The notes under the pieces are model-generated. The model worked only from the letters and a program-made list of their open reading frames with translations, was not told where the DNA came from and made no database searches. Shown in pieces: positions 33,701 through 45,935 of a stretch of 64,000 nt of DNA (positions are counted from its first letter, which is position 1; the number at the start of each line of letters is the position of its first letter). The stretch comes from Hydractinia symbiolongicarpus (lineage: Eukaryota; Cnidaria; Hydrozoa; Anthoathecata; Hydractiniidae), in the NCBI RefSeq assembly GCF_029227915.1, contig NC_079882.1, forward strand, positions 20,653,001 through 20,717,000, in the 5' to 3' direction. The translations under genes were made by a program, and so were the position numbers.

Positions 33701-36700
33701 AGCATACACGAAATAACGTACACGTCCTCCAATGTTGAATCCTGTAACACAGCGTTTCCTGAATTAGGATTTTATGCACACAAATTTTTATGCATGGTAC
33801 ATAAGTAAACGTACATGTTTGTGCACAACAATTTCGTGCATGCAAACTGGTCATGGTGCACAACAATCGTTGCACGTAATTTTAACCCTTGCAGGTCATT
33901 CATGCTTACAGTGTCTTTAATCTTTGCATGACTATTTCTAACATTCCTACGCTACTTTAACTTTGATTCATATTATGTAAATTTTATTAAGGCAAAAGAG
34001 AAAGAGCATGAGCTCAACACAAAACAAAACAATTTCAGGAATTGTTAATTTAAAAAAGGTTGTTTAAAAATTTTGATTTGGAAAACATTCAACGATAGAA
34101 ATAAGGGTTCGCAGTTCGCTAAATGCGAATCGTTTTTTGAATACTTTTGAATACCCAATTTACACAAACTATCATTGAAAAATACGAATCAAAACTTCAA
34201 TATATTCTCAAAAGAATAAAAACAACAACAACAACAGTAACAACTAGTGAGCAGTCAAGACATTATGTACATGCCACAACTTTAATGCACCATGTTTTTT
34301 TTTGCTTATTTTTCGGACGGCCCATTTTTTTCTTTTGAGAAATAAACGTTGCATTGACACGGTCCTAAAATAATTAGCCTTTACACTAGGTCCATATATC
34401 ATAAATTCAAGCAAATAAGTAAATTCAAAATTTTGTCCGCTGTTCTGCAAAGTATTCAGCAAAAAAAATTTTACTTTCAAATATGGTAGATTGAATATAT
34501 AATCACACGAGGGTTGTTTCAAGGAAAGGATATTTTGATTCGCTGTTTGTTCAAACTTATAACAAAATTGATTCGCAAATTGATGAAAAACGAGTCGCAA
34601 AGATGCCAAAACAGTTCGCAATGTCAAAAAATTTTTACGTTAATTTGATCCCTGACAATATGGTTTTAATAGATCAGTTTTAAGAGGAAAGGCTTCAAAG
34701 TTTTACATAAGTGTTTTTTTATACACATACTAAGTACTAATATACTGTCTGGACTTGAGCAAGTGCATGTATGCAATTAGTTTTTAATTGCTGTTAATTT
34801 CTATATTTAGTAAATTTAATTGCCTTTACAACAAGCAAGAAGTAAGCATATCCTGATCCTGTTTGTGTTTTTTGCATAAGCATATCCAAGCTTGAATTTA
34901 AATTTTCATTTGGTTATTAAAAAATGATTTGATTTTCCCTTTATGTTTATCAGTTAGGTTTAACCTACAAACCAGGGATCCTGTGATCCAGGCACTTTTT
35001 CTTCCATCATTTTTAGGTACCATGTTTAAGGATTGGCAGCTATATGGTATACCAGTTTAAATTCAGCTCAGCTGTCATAAATGTGTTCTATTTTTCGTAG
35101 TCGGAATGCATGGCTAGCATTGATTACATGAATAAACCCGACATATATAACTCACAAAACCATGTATCCTGTCTGTTACAATGTTGTCAAGGTTAATGTT
35201 TACGTTCATAAATCTAAGTATATACATGTCAACCAAAGTGCATGTATCTTCAGAGAAAGCTGGCCTCCAATTTTTTTAACTGTTCTTGCCATAGTGTTAA
35301 ATAATAAATATTTAAAGTAGCTAGCCCAAAAAAATCACAAAAACCTATAGTTAGTGGATTGTTTCCACTGGGGGCCACTAGATCAAAAAAGAAACAAAAA
35401 ATGATAAACTTTAGACTGCCTCAGCTCAATCAAACATAGTAACATTTATAATCTGTGAAGATTGAAAAGAAAAAGAATAAAAAACAAAAAAGAAAAAGAT
35501 CTCCATTAGAATTTGCTAAATACACGCAAAGAAAACAGACTGTTCAATAAAAATCTAAATCTAAAATCTAAAAAACTACAGGGTATAAGTTCCATCATGT
35601 TGAAAAAGTAAAAGAGTATTTTCTTTTTTTAAATCTGGTGATCCTAGTGATGTAAACAATTACAGCCTGATTTCTATCCTTCCAGTTGTCATGAAAGTGT
35701 ATAAGAAAATTGTCCATGTTGAGTTTATATTAGAGAATAATTTGCTAAATACTGAATGATCTGGTTTTTGAAAACTGCATTCCACTTCCGCTTCTGATTA
35801 TATTTTGAATGAAAGGAGTAAAGGGAAACATGTTGGAGCAGTTTTAATAGATTTTATAAAAGCTTTTGATAGTGGACCATAAGATTTTTTTTAAAAAGTT
35901 TTACTGTTATGGTTTTAGGATGGTCTTTACCTTTCTAATAGACACCAAGTCACCTTGGTGAACAACACTATGTCTGATGTGATTCCTGAGAAGTCCTATG
36001 AAGTCTCTTGAGGATCTGTCCTAGGACCATTTTTGTTTCTGCTTTACATAAATGATTTAGATCGCGCAATTCATAACTCTTACTTCCATTTGTATGCAGA
36101 TGACACAATAATTGTTTAAAGGGGTTACAGGTTAACTGTTGATCTTTTATTTTAGTGACTTAAATGAAAGTCAAGCTTAGGGCAAGGGAAAAAGTTATGA
36201 ACAATGACAACCAAAACAATGTCTTAAATCATGGACATCGTATTGACACCCAAATTTTACAAATATTCAATTAACCATAATATACATTCTACATAAGCAC
36301 ATACTTTGCTTTGTCAAGTTTTTTGGTAAAAACATTCTTACAGTAACGTAACAAATTATTGCAAATAACGCCAGTTGAAGCAACAACAATGACTTTAAAA
36401 TTCTTTTAGAGGTATTAATTACCTTAAGGCTATTAGATTTTTTATCAAATATAATCATTCGGTAGCTTATTTTAGAATACTGAAAGTTACTTTGACCTGT
36501 TTTGTAGCCATTTCAAAGCTCCTTAACTAAAATCTGCACCTGAATGTGAGTTATGTAAGGTCTAGGAATGGATCCACACTAATAAAGTCACTATAAATAC
36601 TGATAAAACTGAAGTAATCTACTTTGGAAATAAGACAAAACTGAAAGAAAGTACTGACATCTCTACTTAAAGAAAGATGGTTAAGTACCTAGGTGTTATC

Positions 36701-39700
36701 TTTGATAGTAATCTAAGTTAAAAAAGTTACATAGTGTTGATCGTATATGCCAACATGGTGTAATGCTAACAACTTATCTTTGAAAAAAGTGAAGAAATTA
36801 GATTTTAACATAAATAATTTCTTGGGTAGAGATACTTCAGATTTGAACTTTCCATCTTTAAAGCTATTTATGAGATTGCACTAGCATATTTGATTAACAA
36901 ACTAACAAACAAACATTTGATTAAGTAAAGGCCAGGATACACTTGAATAATATCATTAAATATATTCTATAATACAGTTATAATTTTTCTACAATATACT
37001 TATAATTTGTTAAAATATCGTTATAATTTCATTTAACTTCACAACATCGTTGCCACAACAACGCTAACAGAAAATAGATCTATTGTCACACAAACAAAAG
37101 GCATTCGAAACCAGATCACCAACAATATTATTAAAATCAAACTCGATGCCAGGTGTTGAAATTATACATATTATAGCTATATTATAAGAAATTATAAGAT
37201 ATTATAACCATATTTTAAACATATTTTAAGAAATTATATTGATATTATAAGTTATATTTTAGTGATATTGCACAAGTGTATCATGCCCTTAAGTAACATG
37301 TTATTTTTTCATTTTGGTGCAAGGTGTTTCAATAGAACTGTTTATATTCCTCTCCAAAGCTTTGGAATAACTTGCCTATTAATATCAGCAAATTAAATAG
37401 TCCCCTACAATTCATGGTTGCAGTTAGCAAACATTATAGTTTTAAATAATTATTTATATAATTTTTATATTCCCCTATTAAAAGATTTTTATCTTATTTT
37501 CTTTTTTGTTAACTCAATTGAATAATTCCAATGTACTAATATTTCCACAAAGTGGCCTGCAGTGAAAAGAATCCAAAAGCTGTCCACAATCAGAAATATT
37601 ATTCTGGGCATTGCCACTATAAATACAAATTACTATTATCTTGATTTAAGTTACCATATTTTCCGGTATATAACCCGCGGGTTATAACTTTATTTTTACA
37701 ACTTCCACCATTGGAGCGGGTTATATTGTGGTGCGGGTTATGTGATAAGTTTCTTATTTTCTGTCACTTACTGTGAAATTTAAAGTTTATACATTCAATG
37801 AAGAAAATAGTACCAACAGGATAAAATGCTTACATTAATATAACTGCATACGCGATCCTATATCTACGTAATCTTACTTCAACTACGTGATTTAATTTTT
37901 TTTACATAGTGAAATTGCTTTCCTTAACTTTCTATTGCTTGCCATTGCTAATATTACAAGCTCTCTCTGAAACCCAATTCTGGAGATCATTTTTCTTTTG
38001 TGCTGAATGTAATTCTAATATATTTATATCTTTGCAATCACATTGAAATGATTTGCTTTTGGTAATAGAGCAATATAGCAGGTATCATTTTTAGGTTTAA
38101 TTGACACGTATTTCACAACCTAGTGCCCAGGACTTAATTATTAATTCCTGTTAAAAATTTTGAAAAATGTTGAAATTAAAGTATAGATAATAATTTTCTT
38201 TTTTTATCTTTGCTACCTTCGAGCAACAGGTGGCCACTGAAAATATCAAAAATAAATATAAAATACAATTAATAAGACACACGCAACATCTCCCCCTCAT
38301 TGCCGCCATTCATTTTATTATGCACACTGTGATTGCTGATATATAAATAGATAACAAAATTCTATAAGCATTAGGAAAGAACGTTCTGTACATCGCTGTT
38401 ACAGACAATCCGTGATAATTATGTTGTTTATCTTTATGACAAAAAACCTTAAATATACATAAAAAAACAAGATTTTAATTTAGGTTTATAACCTGATAGA
38501 ATGGTTTTTCTATTTGTTTGTTTGTTTAATCGCAGGAAGCAAGAGCTATTATTGGCTGAAACTAATGTCTACAAATAAAAAGAAAACAGCATTGTCTGAT
38601 TTAGTACTCATTATTTCGGCAATCGGAGACAAGGAAGTTAAGACTAAGAGAGTCGCTAGTTCAGACACTTGGTTCTCGTGTTTGAGGTTCACAAGTTTAA
38701 ACGTCCCCCACTTGTCTCCAGCATGAAAAAACAGAACACACGCACATGTTTATAAAATGATTAGGGTAAGTAAAAACATGCTGAATTTTTTTCTTAACAT
38801 GATACGGGTTATACAAAGGTGCGGGTTATGCAAAGGTGCGAGTTAGTAAAACACATTGATTGAAATTTTATGCGGGTTATATGAAGGTGTGGGCAATCTG
38901 ATAGCATCTAGTCTATAACTCCCTAAAAAAGCTAAGCTGTGGGTTATACAATGTGTGGGTTATATACCGGAAAATATGGTACAAAGATATTTTAGCTGAC
39001 ACAAATTAACCAGAAAAGATCTCTGATTGGGAAGCGCATTGTGATGATAATGGCGAAAACCATAACATCCCTAATTAGGGTGATCAAAAGCATGAATAGG
39101 GGGATCAGGTGTCTGGATTTTAGGAGCCTCTGCCTAGATCACAGGAAAGGTAAGTTCACGACTGCTACTAAGTACAATGCCATATTTTCATGAAATATTA
39201 TAGCTGTCCAAGACCTCACTTACCACATTGTATATACTCAAACATGGCAAGTAGTAGGGTTTAAAGCAAGATTTACAAGTCTAATGGTCACTGAAAATTA
39301 CACGGCAGTTGTATCAAATTTTTATTTTAGGCCTTAGTTTTTACCGGCAATTTAGGTAAGTTTTACTGAGCTGTTGACGAACTTGACGCTACATGTGAAA
39401 TCAGGTGTCACAAAGCAGTACTATATCTTTCGCCAATTGGGTGAATACACCGCGATTACTGTAAATCACCGGATTGCGTGATTTAGCAATCCTCCTGATC
39501 GGAGAGATTCCAGAATCCGGTATTATTTTGCCTCAAATTGCTTTTAAAACAACAAACTATAAAGTCGTCCAAATAATTAAAGGTTATTCTTTTCCAGCTA
39601 CAGAAAACATATATTATATATTATTATTATTAAGCCAATGGCCATAAGTGTAATATAATTTTAATTTGCATGAAATCAATAACTTATTTATTGTGCTGAT

Positions 39701-40827
39701 TCACTGTTTAAAAAATGCAACACTTGTGTGATTCCGACACTATACATGGATTCCAGAGTGACGTTATTTATTTACTTTTTAGCACAGGAAAAAAGATGCG
39801 CTAGGATTTGTATAAGAGCTCTTTTTGTGTATTTGCCGATGCGGTTTAGCTTTGTTGCTGTAGTGATGATTGATATTTTTCTTAAATAACAAATCACACT
39901 TGTGCTACATCCGCCATTTCTAAAATTTCGCAGGGTGAAAACAAACCTAGTTCGTAGGGGGAAGAATGCAAAAAATGTGGAAATGGAAGAATAATTAGCT
40001 AACGAAAGGTAACCACAATAAAAATCTGTCTGGAAATGATGCTTAACTATCTAGATTTTGCTCTAAAAAAATACCTTTGCTCAAACTTCCTAACATTGTT
40101 CTTAAAACTTCAAAATGGGTCTAGCTCTGCACTCTCTTCACCTAAAATACAGAAACTTTTCACCACCAAAAAAATTGTTATGATGTCAAACCGAATCGCC
40201 AAATTCATTCTCACGGAAACATTTTTAAGGTTAAAAACTATTATCGAGCGTAGATTCATGTCTTCTGGTTTATTTGAATTCATTTAAAGTCCTAAGGATT
40301 CCTTCGTTTGAAGAAATGAACTGATAATTACTTCGCTTTACCTAGGGTGCCCATCTTTTTTCCTGCAATGCAAATGTCAAAGCTGAAAGAGCTTACCGCT
40401 GAAAAAATATAAACAACTGAATTTATCTATGTAACTCTCTACTTACAGGTTGCTGATTTATTTATAAATTTAACCTTAAATGCAGTGACTTCATTGAAAA
40501 ACGAACAACTGTCTAGAAAAAAATCTTTTAGGAACCTTCCTCCTTACAGGTTAAAAGATTAAATTACACGATAGCATGAAGTTGGATTACCTTTTCTTAA
40601 CTTGAATATCTATTCTCTGAAAATGTTGCTATCTAGGTACGTAACAAAATATAAAAAGAAAAGCAAATCAGTGCCAGCTAATATATAAAAAATACGTTAC
40701 CTATTGTTGATATAAAAGTTGTGTTAAAGGCATCATCTGAGAACCTAAAGAGAAGACACGTTTTTCCAACACCACTGTCGCCGATTAAAAGTAGTTTGAA
40801 TAAGTAGTCATATGCTTTTTTGGCCAT
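30770..40827 (-). CDS. RAB10: Rab10 small GTPase, 205 aa
   Basis: Six minus-strand exons: 40701-40827 (ATG 40825-40827), 33474-33534, 32020-32080, 31411-31488, 31186-31275, 30770-30970 (TAG 30770-30772). Phases agree and the total is 618 nt. All nucleotide-binding motifs are present: P-loop GDSGVGKT, switch [15 protein letters not shown] and [35 protein letters not shown] and [16 protein letters not shown] match Rab10 rather than Rab8 or Rab13 as I know these proteins. The C-terminus is CCNQ, a CCXX geranylgeranylation site. Rab10 directs exocytic and basolateral vesicle traffic and ER dynamics. The first intron is about 7.2 kb and holds LINE and MITE relics. The start region is divergent from the small membrane protein gene at 41165. 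Confidence 0.93.
32310..32655 (-). mobile_element. Old Helitron relic (long family, minus orientation)
   Basis: Read on the minus strand, it shares the 5' block ATTATAATAATACAG followed by GTGTCTGTGACAGGCA, and later blocks (GGTTTAAAATAAGACCAATT, CAAGTTATTT), with the element at 13887-14592, but it is much diverged. The 3' hairpin and CTAG are not preserved. It lies in a rab10 intron. Confidence 0.45.
33130..33335 (-). repeat. tRNA-like/SINE relic with palindromic edges
   Basis: The minus strand carries a B-box-like GTTCGAATC near 33217-33225. The stretch is bracketed by ACAAGTGTT-TTG-AACACTTGT on the left and ACAAGCTC-AC-GAGCTTGT on the right, and by TACCTTTTT/AAAAAGGTA. No A box is clear, so the tRNA origin is tentative. 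Confidence 0.3.
35634..36890 (+). pseudogene. Non-LTR retrotransposon reverse transcriptase relic
   Basis: Fragments in changing frames on + match LINE reverse transcriptase in order: ISILPVV-x-KV (about 35670), [11 protein letters not shown] (about 35838), [14 protein letters not shown] (about 36020), YADDT (36093), then, after about 450 bases of unrelated sequence, TEVIYFGNK (about 36610) and [11 protein letters not shown] (about 36690). The order and spacing fit CR1/Jockey-type elements. Stops are numerous. It is inserted in rab10 intron 1, antisense to the gene. Confidence 0.8.
36929..37288. mobile_element. hAT-like MITE with 8-bp target duplication
   Basis: The ends read GGCCAGGATACACTTG (left) and CAAGTGTATCATGCCC (right), an imperfect inverted pair. 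TTAAGTAA flanks it on both sides (36921-36928 and 37289-37296). The interior is about 85% AT with repeated TTATAAT blocks. It is about 360 bp, in rab10 intron 1. Confidence 0.7.
37652..38981. mobile_element. TIR element, 1.33 kb, ends TACCATATTTTCCGGTATAT
   Basis: The left end TACCATATTTTCCGGTATAT and the inverse of the right end are identical over 20 bases. Both are followed by repeated GCGGGTTAT/GTGGGTTAT blocks (left to about 37745, right from about 38805). TA at each edge suggests a mariner-type target. A short frame near 38.5-38.7 kb inside shows no recognisable transposase. It is probably non-autonomous. Confidence 0.7.
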
Positions 40828-41164
40828 ATTTGAAGATACGGACTTAATAAATTGCTTTCTTAAATACTTCTGTCTTTTACACAATATAGGCCGCCATCAT
40901 TATTTCCATTTTTAAAAAGTATCAGCCCTCCGTGTTTGAACGTACTACACACATTGCTAAAAATATGTACAATAGTTTGTTTTTAGTTAGTTGGGTCAAG
41001 TAAATCTAAACCGGCAAGTAAATAAGTAAACGTTTTAAAGAATGTCGCTTCCGTAATATACGCAAGGGGCGGTGTTGGAGATTGCCGGATCAACATAACG
41101 AAAACACTTGACTCCAGTTGAGGTCTTTTTCTTGTGTTGATAACCACGCTATCTAGCTACAACT
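40828..41164. promoter_or_regulatory. Shared upstream region of rab10 and the small membrane protein gene
   Basis: The two start codons (40827 minus, 41165 plus) are 337 bp apart and point away from each other, so both promoters and 5' UTRs must lie here unless there are distant non-coding exons. No TATA box is evident close to either start. Confidence 0.45.
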
Positions 41165-41389
41165 ATGGCGGGAGAATGTCAAAAAGCTTTTTGGACTGTA
41201 ATTTGGTTTATTTTGTTGATTTGTATTTGCTGGCCAATCGGATTTATATGTGCAATATTTTATGTTTTGTTACAACCATTTTTCCCATGTTGTGCAGGAT
41301 GTAGTGCATTCAGAAAGCTGTTAAGAGATGGCACAGAACTTCCTGAATTGGCATCTCGTAATATGATTACTGCAAAATCGATGTGTTAA
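41165..41389 (+). CDS. Small single-pass membrane protein, 74 aa, conserved in invertebrates (unnamed)
   Basis: A single-exon frame from ATG 41165 to TAA 41387-41389. After a short hydrophilic N-terminus (MAGECQKAFW) comes a long hydrophobic segment (about residues 9-40, VIWFILLICICWPIGFICAI), then a Cys cluster (PCCAGC, 42-47) likely to be palmitoylated, and a polar C-terminal tail with LLRDGTELPELASRNM. Small proteins of this layout (hydrophobic segment, Cys cluster, then L-x-x-G-x-x-L-P and a C-terminal K-S-x-C) are familiar from invertebrate gene sets without assigned function; that recollection is not checked. It is divergent from rab10. Confidence 0.7.
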   Translation: MAGECQKAFWTVIWFILLICICWPIGFICAIFYVLLQPFFPCCAGCSAFRKLLRDGTELPELASRNMITAKSMC

Positions 41390-43607
41390 ATCTGATGCCT
41401 ATATTCTGCAAGGAAATTCATTTGGTTTCACAATGATGATCAGAAATTTCGTAGCTAGCTGGGCTGGCTAGAACCTTTTGTATACTTTATTTCTTTGTAG
41501 CTACATTATTTTTTTACCTCACATTTTCTACCCTATGCCAACCAGTTTATATGTAAATCCATTTAAAGACAATATTACCATTCATATTAAGTGAATGTCG
41601 AATTATGTGATTTTACTTCTCTTGCCATCTATTTTTGTTTTGCTGACAAAACTGCTTGGCTATCTCACATATTCTCAGCCTTTAGAATCTATTATATGTC
41701 ATAAAATCTCTTTCACTGACACCTTGACTGCTGTAATTTACAGATAAGCAGCTCGAGCAACATTGGGGTAGTTCTCCAATGAGAAATTTAGTGCCGTGAG
41801 GACATTTATCTTTTTTTATCTTTGTCATTAAATAAAAAACAATTTTCTTGCCTCATATACTCTCCTTCACAGATCAACACCAAGTTTTTGTAGCTTTTGG
41901 AGCAGTTGAAAAATATATATTTAAACCAGCCATTAGGTATGTCAGTGTAAAGTCTGCAGGTAGTACTATATACCATTTTTATCATAAAAGAGGCTTTGAA
42001 AGTAATTCTGTACATTAACTTTTTGTTCAATCTTGTTTTGATATATTCTTCAGCATTTTTACCCAATTGTTTTAAAAGATGGTGTGTAGTCTAAAAAAAG
42101 TGGAGTTGGAATATCACGCCAGAACTATCTGTTTAGATAATCACATAATATGGATGGTATACGGTGACTTTCACTCACACTTACCATAAACAGTGCTTTT
42201 TTACATTTATTGGAATGTAATAAAATTATAAGGAAATGTATATATAGTTAGAATTTATATTTAGAAAGTTTACATTTTGTAAATTTAAATTTATATTTTT
42301 TTTAGTTGGAAACATACATTTGAAAATACCTGCCTTTTTTACAAAAATTCTATTTGCAAAAAAATTGATACCTGCAAAAAGTTGCAAAATCCCAATAATT
42401 CATAAAATTTTATCTTAGAGATTTCATTAACACAAAGAAAAAATGAATGCTGACACGAAAATCACAAAGGATCATGCAGTAAACTGTCAAAAAATGCTTC
42501 ATTATTTTTACAATACTCGCCAAAATTAATTCCAGCGAAACATTTAAAATTATTTCTGAAAGTTAATACTCGATAAAAATTAGTATTTACTATTTTAAGA
42601 CCACCCCCCCCAAAAATATGATTTGGGGAAAGAATTTACAATAGCCAATAATTTCAAATCATTCTTTTTTTCTGGTTAATGATTCAGTATATTTCACAAA
42701 CATATTCATTATATTTCTTAATAGTTCTCCTGTTTTATAAAATCATAAATAAAAACAAACGATTCGATTAATCGCATTCGACAAATTGGATCGTGTGTCG
42801 TAAAAATCGTATACTTTCGGCATGTTCGGACTTGTCGAATTCGATTTTGAAAAAGTCAGACCAGTTTAACTTTTTCGATTTATCGAAAGGTTTTTAACCA
42901 ATAAAAATGCTTAAAATCTGTACATCAAATGTGCGTTCTGAAAAATGTGAGTTTCTATATGAAAAGTAAACATTACTAGAAGACGTTTTAAAAAACATGT
43001 CTTCAAAAAAGAATGTAACGATATTTTTATCAGTGAATGGATGTTTGAAGAAGTCCTCCGGAACGTCAAAACCGAAAAATACAAGAATAAAAATGCCAAA
43101 GATTTGGTTCAAAACTCAATATTTCGTGTATTATCTCTTTTTTTACCCCAATCATTTGCTTTTAACAAAAAATACTGCCACTTTCGACCGATTCTAGCAG
43201 TATTTTACCTAAGTTATGAAGATTAAAAATGATAAAACCTGCAAGAGTGGTGAATATTGTGAAAGTCGACAACGAAATAATGCGACGCATAATTATTGAC
43301 GAGTAGATAACGTCGATTTTTCACTGAAATATTGAGCTGTCCTCCACAATTGATTTTATTAAACATTATCCTCCTATATCCTTCAAGTTTATTTTCGCAA
43401 AGATGTAAAAAACCCGAGAACTTGTTATAGCAAAGAACTGTCAAAAGAAAGAGAATCTCCTAAAAGTGGTGCAGGAACCAACAGCAAATTTGTCTCAGAA
43501 TGGCCGCACCTTAAATCGCTAGAATTTTTAAGGGATATATGTCCAAGAAAAACAGTTTCAACTCTTGTAAGTTTTTTATTTCTACTTATATAAAAACAAT
43601 ATGCCCA
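41390..43607. other. Intergenic, no genes seen
   Basis: Includes the 3' UTR of the small membrane protein gene. It is AT-rich, with short open frames on both strands (for example near 43.0 kb) that overlap each other and lack motifs or splice support. Confidence 0.4.
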
Positions 43608-43722
43608 AAGCGTAAATCTCCACCGAATACAGACCCTGGATTCTCAGGGTACGCACTGTGTAATGCCTTTACACAGTCGATATCAAGCGAACACGAGGTC
43701 TGTATCCGATAGAGTTTTACGC
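43608..43722. repeat. Short inverted-repeat element (about 115 bp)
   Basis: The left arm GCGTAAATCTCCACCGAATA (with CAGACC following) and the right arm (GGTCTGTATCCGATAGAGTT, then TTACGC) are imperfect inverses of about 28 bp. It lies directly beside the Harbinger relic and may be its terminus or a related MITE. Confidence 0.5.
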
Positions 43723-43730
43723 TGTGTTTT

Positions 43731-44215
43731 TCAAATGTTTCGAATACAACTTTTCTGCCAAGATACGCTCCCGTACCCAGTAAAATCTAAACAAAACTGA
43801 TCTCTCACTTCGTTAGCTTCTACAGAGTAGTTATTTGAAGACTGCCGCCCCAAAAGTACCCATGACCCAATGGGTTGATTTTGATTTGCATTATTTGATA
43901 AGTTGCTACACCCTAAAACATTGGTAACTCGTTGTGAGCTCAAATAGTTGTGCAGTGCACATACTGCCATTACCACCTTTTTAGCTTTTTCAGGGCAAAT
44001 TTTCAAAGGCGGCAAAAACACTGGAAATCTATTTGATAATATTCCAAAAGCGTTTTCAACTATTCTACGGGCACAGGACAAGCGGTAATTAAAAATTCGT
44101 TTTTATTTTTATAAGTTGCGCTGTGGATAAGGCTCCATCATATTAACAGTTAACGGAAAGGCATCATCAGCGACAATCACAAATGGTAGATTGGTTTGTT
44201 TATCATCCAATAGCT
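43731..44215 (-). pseudogene. PIF/Harbinger transposase (DDE nuclease) relic
   Basis: The minus strand encodes, in one frame with two stops (about 44100-44115), LPFVIVADDAFPL carrying a catalytic Asp, then the family signature RRIVENAFGILSNRFPVF and VMAVCALHNYL. These blocks match the C-terminal half of HARBI1-type transposases. The N-terminal half is absent. The C-terminal tail ends at 43731. Confidence 0.8.
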
Positions 44216-44520
44216 TTGATTGAGGGATGTTAAGCTATTTGTTTTTATAGCATGATACAAGGATGAGTTTCTATATACAGTACCATTTTTTCGCTTTAAT
44301 TCACTCTTTTTAACAATCCTTTTAAGCGCTTTGCTGCGATGCTAAAACTGTCTGACAACATTTCATGATCTGGTTTGAATGGTAGTTTTGTTACGTAACG
44401 ACATCCATTGAACTGGATGTCCTTTTCTTGAATTGATGCATGACACAATCGTCTGATCCAACTGATGCATGGAATAAATGTTTAAATGACCCGTCTATAA
44501 AATGGTACAGATAACCCACT

Positions 44521-45220
44521 CTAACCTGACAAAATCCAACCCAACAACGATTCTATGACAACAGGACCTTTAGAACCCCCAACATCTCGACCTGACACAA
44601 ATGAATAATAAAAATCAATTCCAATTAATATGTCCACCTTCATAATAGCATTGAACTCACTGTCCTCTAATTTGAGATTGTTTAGGTATTTATTAGAATT
44701 CAAAGTTTCTGTTGTGTTTTAATTTTTTATGGGGGAACAAATCTGTTCAACACACAACGCTGTTATGTATGTCGATCCACCGTTATTTTTATGTTTCACA
44801 CGTAGTTTAACTTCGAGTGTTTGTAGTTTCCCTCTTGGATTTCCAAATGTTTTGATTAACAATTTTTCCTTTCGCACTGTTTTCAAATTTAAATTGTCTC
44901 TTAACTCTTTGGTAATGTAAGAGAATAGACTGCCCGTTTGAAGAAGGACAAGGAATTTTTGTTTTTCGCAGAAGCATGGGTTGCAGTTATTTCTCTTCCA
45001 CCAGGGTGTTGTTCCCGGACTTGGTTAACAGCATTCCCTTACAAATCATGGTGTCTTTTCCACATTTATTGCATTTAAACTCGCTGGTACATTCCTTACT
45101 CAAATGACCACCTCCGAGACATTGTCGAACAAGGGCCACACGCGCCTCCACATTTGTTACTACACGATACATGAAACAAAGTTGATAGCTTTCTGATAGC
45201 GCAATTTCAATTTCGTTCAT
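44521..45220 (-). pseudogene. BEL/Pao retroelement relic (gag zinc knuckle and protease region)
   Basis: The minus strand reads, from 45220 down, a knuckle-like CLGGGHLSKECTSEFKCNKC (about 45058-45117). A stretch follows with SYITKELRDNLNL and IKTFGNPRGKLQTLEVKLR, then VDILIGIDFYYSFVSG and GPVVIESLLGWILSG ending at 44521. This is the order of gag CCHC and the DUF1758-type aspartic protease of BEL/Pao elements. Frames change and one stop lies near 44720. No reverse transcriptase was found nearby. It stands just upstream of the triplicated unit. Confidence 0.75.
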
Positions 45221-45704
45221 TATCCAAAATTCAAATGACTTTCCCCAATTCTGGCCTGGGAAAGGGGGAGGGTGATATCATATTGTGCAAAATTTTTTAC
45301 CAACATTTGAACGGTTACACATTTTAGCATTAAGCGGGGTCCGGTCGCCACAATGAACGTTCCTTAGTTGAACCGTGTATCGAATTTTGTTCATTGCCAA
45401 GCAGTATCTTTACGATGCTCAAAACAGCATTCCAGGCGCATTCCAGGTAACTATGGTTAGTTGATACCACTAAAGAAGTTTAAAAGGTGATCTTCTGCAA
45501 ATTTGAATAAAGATTATTTGCTAAAAACATTATTTTATTTGAAATTTGAAATAAGCCTTTTAAAACGTTGCTAATGATAACAAAAAATAAATGCAGCTGC
45601 AATAAACATCTCTTTCTCCACCGTAGACATTAAACGCATTTGGAAATGATTTAGTGAGTTAAACTTTAACGTACAAGCACGTAATTGAAGAACAAAACAA
45701 TCCT

Positions 45705-45732
45705 AATACCAGTTTCCACGGAAACTGGTATT
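45705..45732. promoter_or_regulatory. Palindrome upstream of exon 1, unit 1
   Basis: Perfect 13-bp arms AATACCAGTTTCC and GGAAACTGGTATT separated by AC, about 205 bp before the ATG. It is exactly kept in the other units (51142-51169, 56580-56607). It may be a dimeric factor site or a structural element; function is not shown. Confidence 0.5.
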
Positions 45733-45935
45733 GGTATTGTGTATGTAATCCATACAATTGAAATTAAAAAAAGGTTGACACAAAACACTTTCAGACATGA
45801 CGCTAACAGCAATCAGAATGGGCATTATATTCAGTAACTATTTATGTCAGATAGTTTCGTTGCAAGAATATTTGAATTGATATTAGCACTATTACTCATG
45901 AAAAATTCATCTGAAAACAAAGAAACTGACCAGAT

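Noticed and set aside
34147-34627. Open frames on both strands at 34.1-34.6 kb
   Set aside because: They overlap each other antisense in a rab10 intron, have low-complexity stretches and no motifs.
38500-38726. Open frame of about 70 residues inside the 1.33 kb TIR element
   Set aside because: No transposase motif, and the reverse strand is equally open; treated as non-coding.
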